Source of the DNA: Anas platyrhynchos | Taxonomy: Eukaryota > Chordata > Aves > Anseriformes > Anatidae | Reading direction: 5' to 3' | NCBI RefSeq assembly: GCF_047663525.1 | Contig: NC_092607.1 | Coordinates: forward strand, 3,009,001 to 3,073,000 | DNA: 64,000 nt | In this document: piece by piece, positions 1 to 9,717 of the stretch | How positions within the stretch are numbered: the stretch's first letter is position 1 | Layout of the letters: every line of letters begins with the position of its first letter | Translations under genes and position numbers: made by a program | Notes under the pieces: generated by a model | Told to the model about the DNA's origin: nothing | Databases searched by the model: none | The model's input: the letters and a program-made list of their open reading frames with translations, nothing else

Positions 1-2539
1 GTGAATCCTAGGAGTAGGTTAGGAGCTGAGCAAGCTGAAGAACTCAGAGGGTTTTTTTAGTGGGGTGAAAGTGCAAAAAAAGATCAGGTAAGGACCTGCT
101 TCCCTGGGTATCCAGCTCCGGCTTAGGACTGGGTGCAGCTTTCCCACGTTAACATCAGCTGGGACATTGCCCTGCCTGAACCCTTCGTTGTTGGTGTGGC
201 TGATGTCTGCCTGGGCAGCCACACCAACGGGTGCTTGGGTGTCCAACCCCGCAGGCCAGCAGCCTTGTCTGAGCTGGCAGGTGAGAGCCAGGGTCTCGTT
301 CCTCTGTACAGCACACGCTGCTGTTACCTGAACACCTTGCTGCACACGGAGGAAGATGGGAAAGATCCCAGGAGGCTGTAATTTCACTAAAGGGAAAGAT
401 TGTGGCAGGAAGCAGTTTTGCATTGGGAAACCCAACGAGAAGTAGTCACACCACCTGACTGTGCACATTTGTCTTCACAATGTCCATCCAGCACCCCGGG
501 GCAGCCTTCCAGGGCCAGGTGGGAGGACTGAAGCAGGGCAGTATCTCCTCCTCATCACCCAAATCCAATAAGTGAGCCGAGGAAGGACACAAGTGTGCCA
601 CATGGCTTCCTGAGAGCCTCTCGGAGCTTAGCAGGCTGATGTAAGTAGAGCTTAATTTAAAATCACGTTTGCATCAAGCTGTCAATCCAGAAACCTGGGC
701 AAAGCGCATCTGAAGGATGTGGGAGTGTGCCAGCAGCACGAGGGCTTTGGCCACGTCTACATGTAAGAGACCGAGCCCGAACCCAGCCTGTTGTTGTTCC
801 TTCCACCCGCAGGGCCCAGAAGCTCTGTGCACAGCACATCCTTGCCAGGACAGTTTTGCACAGACCAGCTCCTGGCTCCTCACTGTCCCTGCTTGCTGGG
901 GGAGCAGGAACCACCTGGAGAGGCTGGGGGTTCACCAGAGTGGACCAAGAACCACAGAGGACATTTGCAGCTCCTGTTAACTGAATTAACCTGCATCCTG
1001 CGCAGCATGCAGGCACTGGTCAAGTAGGAGTGATCCAGACATAAAAATATTTGATTGCTCAGCATCAGGGGCCTGAGATGGTTCCACCTGCCGCTCCTCA
1101 GTGAGTCCATGTCAGCTGTATACATCCCATGGGCTGTGTGCCCCCCTAAACCCCCAAACCACGAAACAGGCCAGAGAAGCCACGGGCCATTGGCATTTGG
1201 CAGCACAGGGCAGTAATACACAGAGCAAGGAACTATTGGCAGGATCTCCTGGCAGTTTAACACCAATTAGTGCCCTAAAATACATTTACACTCCATGCTA
1301 ATTTACTTGTTACTTCAGGTAATTAGCTCCATCTGTCTGAATGCAGCCAGGGATGCGGGGCGGGCACTTTTACCTGGGTGCAGATAACAACTGTGGTTAC
1401 AGGTGGGCTCCATGGCAGTGGTACTCAGGGAAAGAAATGCTCCATCTCCTGGCAGTATAGCTCCCAAGCAGGATTGTGGCTGGATGGGGCCATGACAAAT
1501 AAGTCAGGGAGGGATCCTGGATGGGGCCATGGCAGGTAAGTTAGGGAGGGGTGGGGTTGCCTATGCCATGGTGCTGCAGCCCAAGTGGGATCTCGGGCTG
1601 CAGAGACTTGTGCTTGAAGCCCCTCTTCCAGTTTGGAGCAGCGCATGTCTGGGTCTTCTGTGCCATTTGTCCCTGCGGGCTGCAGCGTGGCACATCCCTC
1701 TTTTCTTTCTCCTTCACTCTAGTGGGGTGCTTTCAGAGCCTGGACCAACAGTGCTCTCCTCTCCCAGCCCTATTTCCCCAACCCTGCTCTCAGGATGCCA
1801 AGCACCAGGTACCAACCCCGAGTGAAGGGGCAGCACCTTCACGAGCACCACCCATGTGTGGTCCCTGAGCTGTGCTGTCCTGCTGTGCCAGGACATTAAC
1901 CGGGGAGCTGTGCTGGGTACGTGCCCTTCGTTCACCCCCTTCCCACAGGGCCAGACCAGCTCCCTGCTCCGGCACAGCAGGATACGGGGCAGGAACAAGC
2001 ATCCCATGGGCACTGCCACGTGTTAGCACAAAGCCATAACCCAGGCTGGCCCCGGCTGCCTCCCTCTCCTGGAGCAGCAGTCCCTTGGCAGGGCAGCATC
2101 CTCGGTTCTCTCCCAGCCTCGGGAGGAGAGACAGGACTAATGCGTGCCTTAAACATCCCAGCCAGCAAACTAACAGCTGTCAAAACACATAAAACACATA
2201 ATTGAACTGTACCGTTATTTTCTCTCCCCCCCCTCCCCCCCCCCCGCCTGGTTTTCCTCCACCTGAAGGAACTGCTTTTCCATTTATTTGTTATCAGTGA
2301 AGGGAGTGAATAAGTTGAAACTCATCTGCTGCTCTGCTCCACTCCCCCCCATCAAATTCCTGAGCACTCAGGAGCCTTTGGCTTGGCCGCACAGAATAGC
2401 AGGGAAAGTAATTAGGCTGATAAACCTGGGAGTCAGTCAGGCACCCCCAGAAAGGGATTGGCTTTTTGCTACCTTTTTTTTTTTTGGTATTACACCTTCA
2501 AGTTCTGTGCTGCTGGCAGTGGGGCTCAGGTTATAATTA
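1..2539. other. Intergenic, no gene recognised
   Basis: All open frames here are short, overlap on both strands and resemble no family I know. A C-rich tract lies near 2226-2246 and a T-run near 2475-2485. It is upstream DNA of the opsin gene; a distal 5' UTR exon of that gene could lie here but cannot be picked out by eye. Confidence 0.5.
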
Positions 2540-2600
2540 TAATGCAGATGATCGGTGTAATCTGTAATTAAAGAAGTGGTAATCAAGTGGGATTAGCAAC
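2540..2600 (+). promoter_or_regulatory. Cluster of OTX/CRX-like homeodomain sites upstream of the opsin
   Basis: Within 60 bp there are TAATCT (2558-2563), TAATTA (2565-2570), TAATCA (2580-2585) and GGATTA (2590-2595, the reverse of TAATCC). They lie about 145-185 bp before the opsin start codon. K50 homeodomain factors of the OTX/CRX class bind TAATCC/TAATCT and drive photoreceptor and pineal genes. The spacing fits a proximal promoter, but no TATA box or start site is evident and the function is inferred. Confidence 0.4.
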
Positions 2601-2741
2601 CTGAGCTTGTTGCCACCCCCCCAGTTGGCTCAGTGCTGTGCCCAGCATCACGGCAGCAGCCTCATGCAGCCGGCCCTGGGGTGCTGGGTGCTGCCGAGCT
2701 CCCTAAAACACTTCCACCTCCACTTGTACCTTGCTTTGCAG

Positions 2742-2829
2742 ATGGGAAATGCATCCAACACCTCCGTGTTCACCTCCACCCTGTCGGAGAGAGAAGACCT
2801 GATTTTTGGCACACTCTACCTAGTCTTTG
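2742..2829 (+). CDS. Opsin coding exon 1 (residues 1-30)
   Basis: Starts MGNASNTSVF with two N-glycosylation sequons in the extracellular tail and runs into TM1. The donor is TTTG/GTAAGG and the phase is 1. TTGCTTTGCAG directly precedes the ATG and resembles a 3' splice site, so a non-coding exon may lie upstream. The alternative is that this is the first exon. Confidence 0.75.
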
Positions 2830-5800
2830 GTAAGGAAAGGCAGCCCCTTGCACCTCTCCCCCTGCTGCCGGCAGCACAGGTGTGTCGCAAATAGATTTTT
2901 ACCCAAATTTCCTTTAAATTTATTTTACACTCATAGTAAATCACAAGATCAGGTTGTGTGATTAACAATACTTTATCATTAGCCAGTTTGACATAACAAT
3001 TCAGTGGAATTTACTACAATCAAACCAGTGACTTCATTCAAGATTCAAGAATGCGTACGAGATGCCCTGCAGGGTATTCAGGGGGGCTCAAGGGGCTCTT
3101 TGCTTAGGAGCCCTATTTACAGGACCACAGACGACTGACTGTCAGTCAGTACTTTTCCATCCTGGCTGTGGTTCCCACAAGGCAATTTTTGTGTTGCCTT
3201 GTGCCATTCTGGTACCCTTGCCATTCTGATACCTCCCAGGACGTGCAACTCTGCTGCTTCCTGGACTGGGCCACCACCCAGGTGCGATCGGGGAGCACCC
3301 ATTTGTGCTCACCCCTTCTGCCTGTTGCCCCGAGCCAAAAGAGGATGATGTGACATTTTCAGTTCAGCCAACAAGGGGCAGAAAGGACTCCAGGACTCCC
3401 GTCCCCTGGTGCCCATGCTGCCTGTGCTCCTCATGGCCAGGCATTGCAGCCCCCAGGGAGCAAAGCTACCAGGCCTTGTTGGGCAGCCCCAACACATGGA
3501 GCAGGCGGCAGAGCCCGCAGACCGTGGGGACACCCCACCTGGGCCAGGTTGGGTCACCCACACTGTGGGCAGGGGGAACTCATGGGATGCTCCCGGAGCC
3601 ACTGGGATGCCAGTGGTACTCCAGGTGCTAATGCTGCCTGGAGTAAATCTGGCCAGTTGTGCTCAGTGCAGGCATGAGCAGGGAACTGGACCAGCTCTGC
3701 AGGGAAGAACACCTCGTGAGGTTGGGAACAAGGGCATCTGGCTTTCCTCCTGGGACTCCAAAGCCTGGGATTTGGCCAGGTCCTGTTTCAGAAAGGAATT
3801 TTGGTGCTGGCCGCTCTGCAGCTTTGGAAGCTGGCTGTAACCACAATAGTTAATTTACAACCCAATCCATTAAGGAGAAACTCCAGTCCTACCCGAGAAC
3901 AGCAACGATTCCCCTCCAGAGGAGACAGAAACTCTTCAATGAAAGCACCATTACACAGTATAAAAAGAAAAAGAAAAAAAAAAAAAAAGTAAAGAGAGGG
4001 AGAGAGAGAGAAAGCCCTTGCTATGAAAAATTAATTGCCACTGTTGTTTTAACCGCATTAATAGCTAACAAAGAGTTTTATTTGCTATTTTTTTTTTTTA
4101 TTTAGTCTGGATTTTCCTTGATCTTTGCGATGCCTTTCTTCTTGTTTATTTTGTTACCGTGATACTAGACAGTGCAGACCCACACCAGTGATACTGCCAG
4201 GAAGAAATTAAAAAGGCAAGTGGGCCCGGGTGCTTGGCCTCACATCAGAAGAGCAATGACACAAAGCTCGTTTTATTTGTCTAGCTGGAAGGAAGCGCCC
4301 CCCTGCTCCCTCCAGCTGGAAGGCCTAAGTCTGGCCAGGTCCTGCACCGTCATTGCCTCTGCAGGATCTCAGGAAGGGGAAGGGATCAAATTCGATGGAA
4401 AGTGGCTCCAGATGTGCTCACAGAGCTCTGCAGGTTCCTTGGGCTCACCTCCTCATCCTGCTCTGGATGGGGAAGCCCAGAGCCCTTTCCCCCCGTGGCG
4501 GGCATCTCTGGGGTTTGCTTCCAATCCTTCAGGAGATCCCGGCTCCTGCCCTGCCTCTGGAGGTTCATCCCCCTGGGGTGAACAGGCAGGCAGGCTGGGG
4601 AGGACGAAGATGCCCGGCTGCCTGCCTGTGCCCTCTCTGCTGGGACCCAGGGCCATCTCCTGTCCACAGGGCCGGGGAGGGGACGCCCCTTGCACCGCAT
4701 GTGCGGCACCGTTTGCCTGCCCCTTTTGCAGGCCTCGTGTCTCTCTTGGGTAACTCGCTGCTGCTGCTGGTGGCCTATCGCAAGCGGTCCACGCTGAAGC
4801 CCGCCGAGTTCTTCATCGTCAACCTGGCTGTCAGTGACCTGAGCATGACAGTGACGCTCTTCCCCTTGGCCACCCCGTCCTTCTTCGCGCACAGGTAGCT
4901 CGTGGACGTGGCTCTGCGTGGGCTGACGGAGCTGGGAGGGGTTTTCAAACCTTGTTTGGAAATGTGGATTGCCAGGGCTTGGTCTGGGGCCCCAGGAAGG
5001 CTTCTGGGTGGCAGCGGGGTGCCGCAGCTCCCCAGGCAACAGGCTGCCTTGCTGGGCCCCATCCCACACGGTGTGGGTACTGCTCCTGTTCCCAGTGCCT
5101 GTTGCGGGGACATTTGGGGAACAAATTGGGGGTGAGCTGGTGCACGTGTGTTTTTGGGGATGTCAGGCAGCTGCCCCAGGACCAGGGAAAGGGCTGGGCA
5201 TAGCTGGAGGCTTTTCCTTGCAGGTGGCTGTTCAACCAGGCCATGTGCACCATTTATGCCTTCTGCGGGGTGCTGTTTGGGCTGTGCAGCCTCACCAGCC
5301 TGACAGTGCTCAGCGCCGTGTGCTGCCTGAAGGTCTGCTACCCGGCATACGGTAGGTGCTGGGTGCGTCATCTGTGCCCCTTCAGTTACCAGAAACCTTT
5401 TTGTGCCTCCTCTTACCGGCCAGATCCACCTCTCCTGGGAAAGCTCTGCCCCACGGCAGCCTGTTCCTGTCCATACGCTGGGACTCCGGGGGTTTATCAC
5501 CTCCTGTTTGGAGTCGCTTCTTCATTTCCTCACCTCAGCTGCTAATCCTCCGTCTACCGTGCGTCTTCAGCATTGATTTGGGATTAAAGACCAAGAATAG
5601 AAACAAGAGGGGAAATCAAATAGCGTGATTTGCAGCCAGCACCCGAGGTACACCCTGCCCTCCCTCTCTCCTGCTCCCTGCCCCAGCCAGCCTGAGCCTT
5701 CTGCTGGCTGGTGGCTGCTGCTGGCTGCAACGTGCTGTGTGCCCGGCACCTGCCACTGCCTCAGGGGTGATGCTGGAGCAGAGTCACCTTGGGTATGTGC

Positions 5801-8613
5801 CAGCACATCTCAGGAGATCACTACAAGGTGGGAGGAAAGATAAAGATGAAAGGAGGCTGTTAAAAGGCAGCCAGGTACCAGTGCCCTTTCCCTGCGCAGG
5901 TTCTGCTCCTGAGCTCAGCTGTGTGGCCTGTTGAGCTTATCTCCCCTCGTGTATGTATTGCGAGGAAATGGCTAATCTCAACATATTTTTAATTGCTCAT
6001 TTTCAAAGGGAAACATTATTCCTACAGGTGGCTGAAGATTTAGCACTTTGTGCTGAGCTCTGAGGGGATCAGAGTGGTTTAGGTTTGATGGGGGGTGGGA
6101 CAAAAAGGAACCAACTCACCTCCCTCCAGGCTGTCGGAGGGAAAAGTCCTTGACAGGACAGTGCCTGGGGCTGTTTAGGGCAGCCCTGGAGCCAGCTCCC
6201 CATGCCCCAGGGCAGGCTGTGCCACCCTCCCATCCTCATCCTGCCTGCCCATGGGTGCAGCATCCCTCCATGTCCAGCAGTGGCCATCCAACCTTCCAGC
6301 GATGCCTCCCAATGCAGAGAGGCAGCACCACCAATGCTGCTCCTCAACAATTAGTGGGGGAAATCCTCACGGTTCTCCTGCCCCCTTGGTCCTCTGCCCT
6401 ATCCCCGAGCCCAGGGGTGCGGGTGGCTGCGGGTGGAAGCCCCGGGTGTGCTCCCCTTCACCTCCCTGCCCCTCGGGAGCGCCCCTCATGTGCACCCCTC
6501 CACAGGTAACAAGTTCTCCCCCTCCCATGCCGGCGTGCTGCTGCTGTGTGTCTGGGCGTATGCCCTGCTCTTTGCCATGGCCCCCCTGGCCGAGTGGGGC
6601 AGCTACGGCCCTGAGCCCTATGGCACCGCCTGCTGCATCACCTGGGAAGCCTCCAGCCAAGAGGCCACGCTCTATATCCTCGCCCTCTTCATCTTCTGCT
6701 ACCTTCTCCCCTGCCTCCTCATCCTCGTCTCCTACTCGCTGATCCTGTGGACGGTGCAGGTGTCCCGCCGAGCCGTGCGGCAGCATGTGTCCCCACAGCG
6801 CAGAGCCGGAGGCATGCACGGCCCCATGGTGAAGGTAGGGTGCTGGGGGGGCTCGCTGGGAGCTGCTGGGCAGGGTGGGGGCTCCCAGAGCTGGGACCAA
6901 ACGCCTGAGTGCACTCCTGAATGTAGGAATCAGTTTGTTCTTTCTAAATGGCAGCAAAAGCAGCCTTGTGCTTGTGCACCCCACAGCAGGAGGGAGCAGC
7001 ACACACCACACAAATCCCAGAGTGTGACCGGGAGCATTAAACAGCAGAGGCTGATGCTGCTGCCACCCAGCACGGAGACACAAACAGAACCCCCAGAACC
7101 AGGAACATTGGCGATTTTCCCATTAGATGTGTAACAAACAATCCGTGTGTGGCTGTCACCTATCCCCCCGGTCCCCAAATGTGGATGCAAGAAGGAAAGA
7201 GAAGAGCAAGCTGAGCTGTTGGTGGGACTGGTTGCATGTAGCAGCAATCGGCTGCCCCGCACAGCCCCATGCTGGATGTCCCATGGTGGCACCGTGCCAT
7301 CCTTGCGAGGTGGAAGGGACTGCGGCAACGGTGTGGGGCACTGCTGCTCCCCGTGAGTTCTCCTGGTGTTTGCACCCGTGGATAATAACAGATTTCTCCT
7401 CATTTAAAGCCATCAGGTGGAGGAGTTTTCCTTTTAAATCACATTGGAAAAGATCATAAAAGGAGCTTGCATGAGTCATTGTTCCCCAGACTATAAGCTA
7501 AAATTATAATTTACCAGGGATATGTCAAAAAAGTGGATACCCTTTAAAAAGGGAAAAGAAAACAGCTTGCAAGCCTGACCCTGAAGGAAATGTTTGTGCC
7601 TCCTTAGAGGAGGGGATCTGAGCATGGCCCATGTCTGGAGCCTGTTGGTTGATCAGCACAGGTTACAGAAGGGATTTTGGGTGCTACCAGAGGCTGCTGC
7701 AGTCTGGTGCTGGCCTGGTCCCAGAGGCTGTTCACAGCCAGGTCTGTGCCACGATGGGCTGAGGTTATTCCCACGTTCCCAGGTGGGCCGGGGTGTGACC
7801 CGCCTGCATCACAGGTTTACATGTTCATGCTGGGATGTGCAGGCTTGGGGCTATGCTGTCTGACACCCTGCTCTGACAAGAGCTCTGGAGAGCCAAGGAG
7901 CTTTCCCGGAGGTGCGACTGACAGCTTGGGTCCCATTGCACACAGCAGCCGTGGTCGGCCTCAGGCTGGGTTTTGGGGAGGGTCAGCACCTCGGGCACAC
8001 CATAGGAGTCTCACGGCACCTCCATCTCCTCCTCTTGCAGCTGAGCATCGCCGTGTGCTTGGGCTTCCTGGCTGCCTGGACCCCTTATGCCGTCGTTGCC
8101 CTGTGGGCAGTCTGCAGAGGTGCCAGCCAGGTGCCAGCACTCGCCTTCGTGCTGTCGGCCGTCTTTGCCAAGTCCTCGACGCTCTACAACCCGCTGGTGT
8201 ATCTGCTCTTCAAGCCCAACTTCTACAAGTTCCTCTCCAAAGACATTGTGCTCCTCCAGGCCATCCGCACTGTCCTCTGCTGTGGCTGCCTGGGCACCGT
8301 GCTCCAGCCCTTCCCACCTGGAGATGCCAGTACCCACTTCTCCCTGGGCTTCAGCCACCACCATGGGGCCTGCAGGAGCTGCAGCGATGCTTTTGAATGC
8401 TTCAGCAACTACCCCAGGTGCTACAAACTGCCCCAGGGCCCTGGCCCCTCGCCCACTCCCCTGGCCATCCTGGCTGATGGGGCCACTGACCAGCCGGGGC
8501 TGAAGAGCGCAGTGCAGGTCATGGTGCTTGTGACACGGAGGAGGTCAGGGCTGGGCGCTGCCAGTGTGGCAGGGGAGGTGCTGCCAGAGGGGATCATGAA
8601 GGATCTCCTCTGA
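2742..8613 (+). CDS. OPN5-family non-visual opsin, OPN5L1-like (5 coding exons, 426 aa)
   Basis: A complete opsin GPCR joins from 2742-2829, 4732-4894, 5224-5351, 6506-6834 and 8041-8613; every intron is GT-AG and the frame is kept. Visible marks: N-glycosylation sequons at N3 and N6; N37 (1.50) and D65 (2.50); C92 paired with C169 for the conserved disulfide; Tyr95 at bovine 113; Glu163 at bovine 181 as likely counterion; W249-T-P251 in TM6; Lys280 at bovine 296 for the retinal Schiff base; NPLVY at 286-290; cysteines 316, 317 and 319 after helix 8. The loop-2 motif GPEPYGTACC closely resembles human OPN5 but has Cys170 at bovine 188, the adduct-forming residue reported for OPN5L1. E/DRY is replaced by V116-C117-C118. 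The gene is membrane-bound, non-visual and convergent with SLC9A8. OPN5L2 or OPN6 are alternatives; family level is sure, paralog assignment less so. Confidence 0.85.
4732..4894 (+). CDS. Opsin coding exon 2 (residues 30-84)
   Basis: The acceptor CCCTTTTGCAG opens onto LVSLLGNSLLLLVAYRK, the end of TM1 with GN at 1.49-1.50. The exon continues through KPAEFFIVNLAVSDL (TM2, D65). It ends at CACAG/GTAGCT. The KPAE segment parallels human OPN5 RPAE. Confidence 0.85.
5224..5351 (+). CDS. Opsin coding exon 3 (residues 84-127)
   Basis: Begins at R84/W85 after CTTGCAG and encodes TM3 and intracellular loop 2. Cys92 and Tyr95 are in place. The segment SAVCCLKVCYPAYG aligns without a gap to human OPN5 SLDRYLKICYLSYG, so Asp-Arg-Tyr is Val-Cys-Cys here. 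The donor is TACG/GTAGGT. Confidence 0.85.
6506..6834 (+). CDS. Opsin coding exon 4 (residues 127-236)
   Basis: Encodes TM4 (W143), extracellular loop 2 with Glu163, Cys169 and Cys170, TM5 with Pro195, and intracellular loop 3. The acceptor is CTCCACAG and the donor AAG/GTAGGG. The phase is 0 at the 3' end. The basic segment RRAVRQHVSPQRR lies in loop 3. Confidence 0.85.
8041..8613 (+). CDS. Opsin coding exon 5 (residues 237-426, TM6-TM7 and tail)
   Basis: The acceptor CTCCTCTTGCAG precedes TM6 (AAWTPYAVV). TM7 contains FAKSSTLYNPLVY with the Schiff-base lysine K280. A cytoplasmic tail of roughly 125 residues follows, starting with cysteines 316, 317 and 319 (possible palmitoylation) and later containing CRSCSDAFECF. 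The stop is TGA at 8611-8613. Confidence 0.85.
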   Translation: MSIAVCLGFLAAWTPYAVVALWAVCRGASQVPALAFVLSAVFAKSSTLYNPLVYLLFKPNFYKFLSKDIVLLQAIRTVLCCGCLGTVLQPFPPGDASTHFSLGFSHHHGACRSCSDAFECFSNYPRCYKLPQGPGPSPTPLAILADGATDQPGLKSAVQVMVLVTRRRSGLGAASVAGEVLPEGIMKDLL

Positions 8614-9112
8614 GTGCTTAGAGCCCAGAGGTGCCCCAGCATCCTGGCCCCAGCTGTGCCCGAGCCCCACATTGGAAGAAAAACCCCGAAGTGGAAAAAC
8701 CCAAATGCGACATTTCTCTCATCTCTGTACCTGATGGGTCCCCAGCATGTTCTGCAGATGATGTGACACCAACCTTGCGTCCCCTTCTGTTGTTGCTCTT
8801 GTGACTTTGAGTCTAGCATTTGCACTTGCAAAATATATATATAGAACAATACCAGACCCCCAGTGCCTGAAATCAGGCGAGGGTGCAACTCCAGGCTGCA
8901 GCTTTACTGCTGTTTGCTCTCTGGACCCTGGGCCTTAGTTTCTACATCCTGGTGCTCTGATGACCAAACAGGGACTTGGTTGTCTTAAGAAACTGTGCCT
9001 GGCCCAGCAGGAGGGGGCTGGGGGACCACAAGGTGCCCCCAGCCCCAGCTCCTGCAGCCACAGCAGACCATGTCCCCTCCTGCCAGGGCGCGAGGAGCGC
9101 CCTCCAGCTACC
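8614..9112 (+). other. 3' flank of the opsin gene
   Basis: Presumed 3' UTR and flank. A short AT stretch (AAAATATATATATAG) lies near 8829-8843, but I see no canonical AATAAA before the CR1 element, so the transcript end is not located. Confidence 0.4.
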
Positions 9113-9692
9113 TCACAGAATCACAGAATTTCTAGGTTGGAAGAGACCTCAAGATCATCGAGTCCAACCTCTGACCTAACACTAACAGTCCCCAATAAAC
9201 CATATCCCTAAGCTCTACATCTAAACGTCTTTTGAAGACTTCCAGGGATGGTGACTCCACCACCTCCCTGGGCAGCCCGTTCCAATGTCTAACAACCCTT
9301 TCAGTAAAGAAGTTCTTCCTAACATCTAACCTAAAACTCCCCTGGCGCAACTTTAGCCCATTCCCCCTCGTCCTGTCACCAGGCACGTGGGAGAACAGAC
9401 CAACCCCCACCTCACTACAGCCTCCTTTAAGGTACCTGTAGAGAGCAATAAGGTCGCCCCTGAGCCTCCTTTTCTCCAGGCTGAACAAGCCCAGCTCCCT
9501 CAGCCGCTCCTCGTAGGACTTGTTCTCCAGGCCCCTCACCAGCTTCGTTGCCCTTCTCTGGACCCACTCGAGCACCTCGATGTCCTTCTTGTAGCGAGGG
9601 GCCCAAAACTGAACACAGTACTCGAGGTGCGGCCTCACCAGAGCCGAGTACAGGGGGACGATCACCTCCCTAGCCCTGCTGGTCACACTGTG
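9113..9692 (-). mobile_element. CR1 LINE, 5'-truncated, minus strand
   Basis: The minus strand keeps an open frame of about 180 codons (9132-9686) matching the C-terminal part of the CR1 reverse transcriptase: [29 protein letters not shown], [37 protein letters not shown]. The 3' end is at 9113, where the plus strand reads TCACAGAATCACAGAA, the complement of the CR1 tail. It breaks off at about 9692, the usual 5' truncation. The intact frame suggests a fairly young insertion. Confidence 0.93.
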
Positions 9693-9695
9693 ACC

Positions 9696-9717
9696 TCACT
9701 CGGGGCTCACTCGGGGC
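9696..9717. repeat. Two exact 11-bp tandem copies at the CR1 5' edge
   Basis: TCACTCGGGGC occurs twice in a row and is followed by TCGG. It sits right beside the truncation point of the CR1 copy, so it may be a slippage product at the insertion site. Confidence 0.7.

Noticed and set aside
4775..5500. 241-codon minus-strand frame under the opsin
   Set aside because: Shadow of opsin exons 2 and 3; no family resemblance.
6367..7083. 238-codon minus-strand frame under the opsin
   Set aside because: Shadow of opsin exon 4 in GC-rich sequence.
9132..9686. 184-codon frame as a host gene
   Set aside because: It is the C-terminal reverse-transcriptase end of a CR1 LINE.
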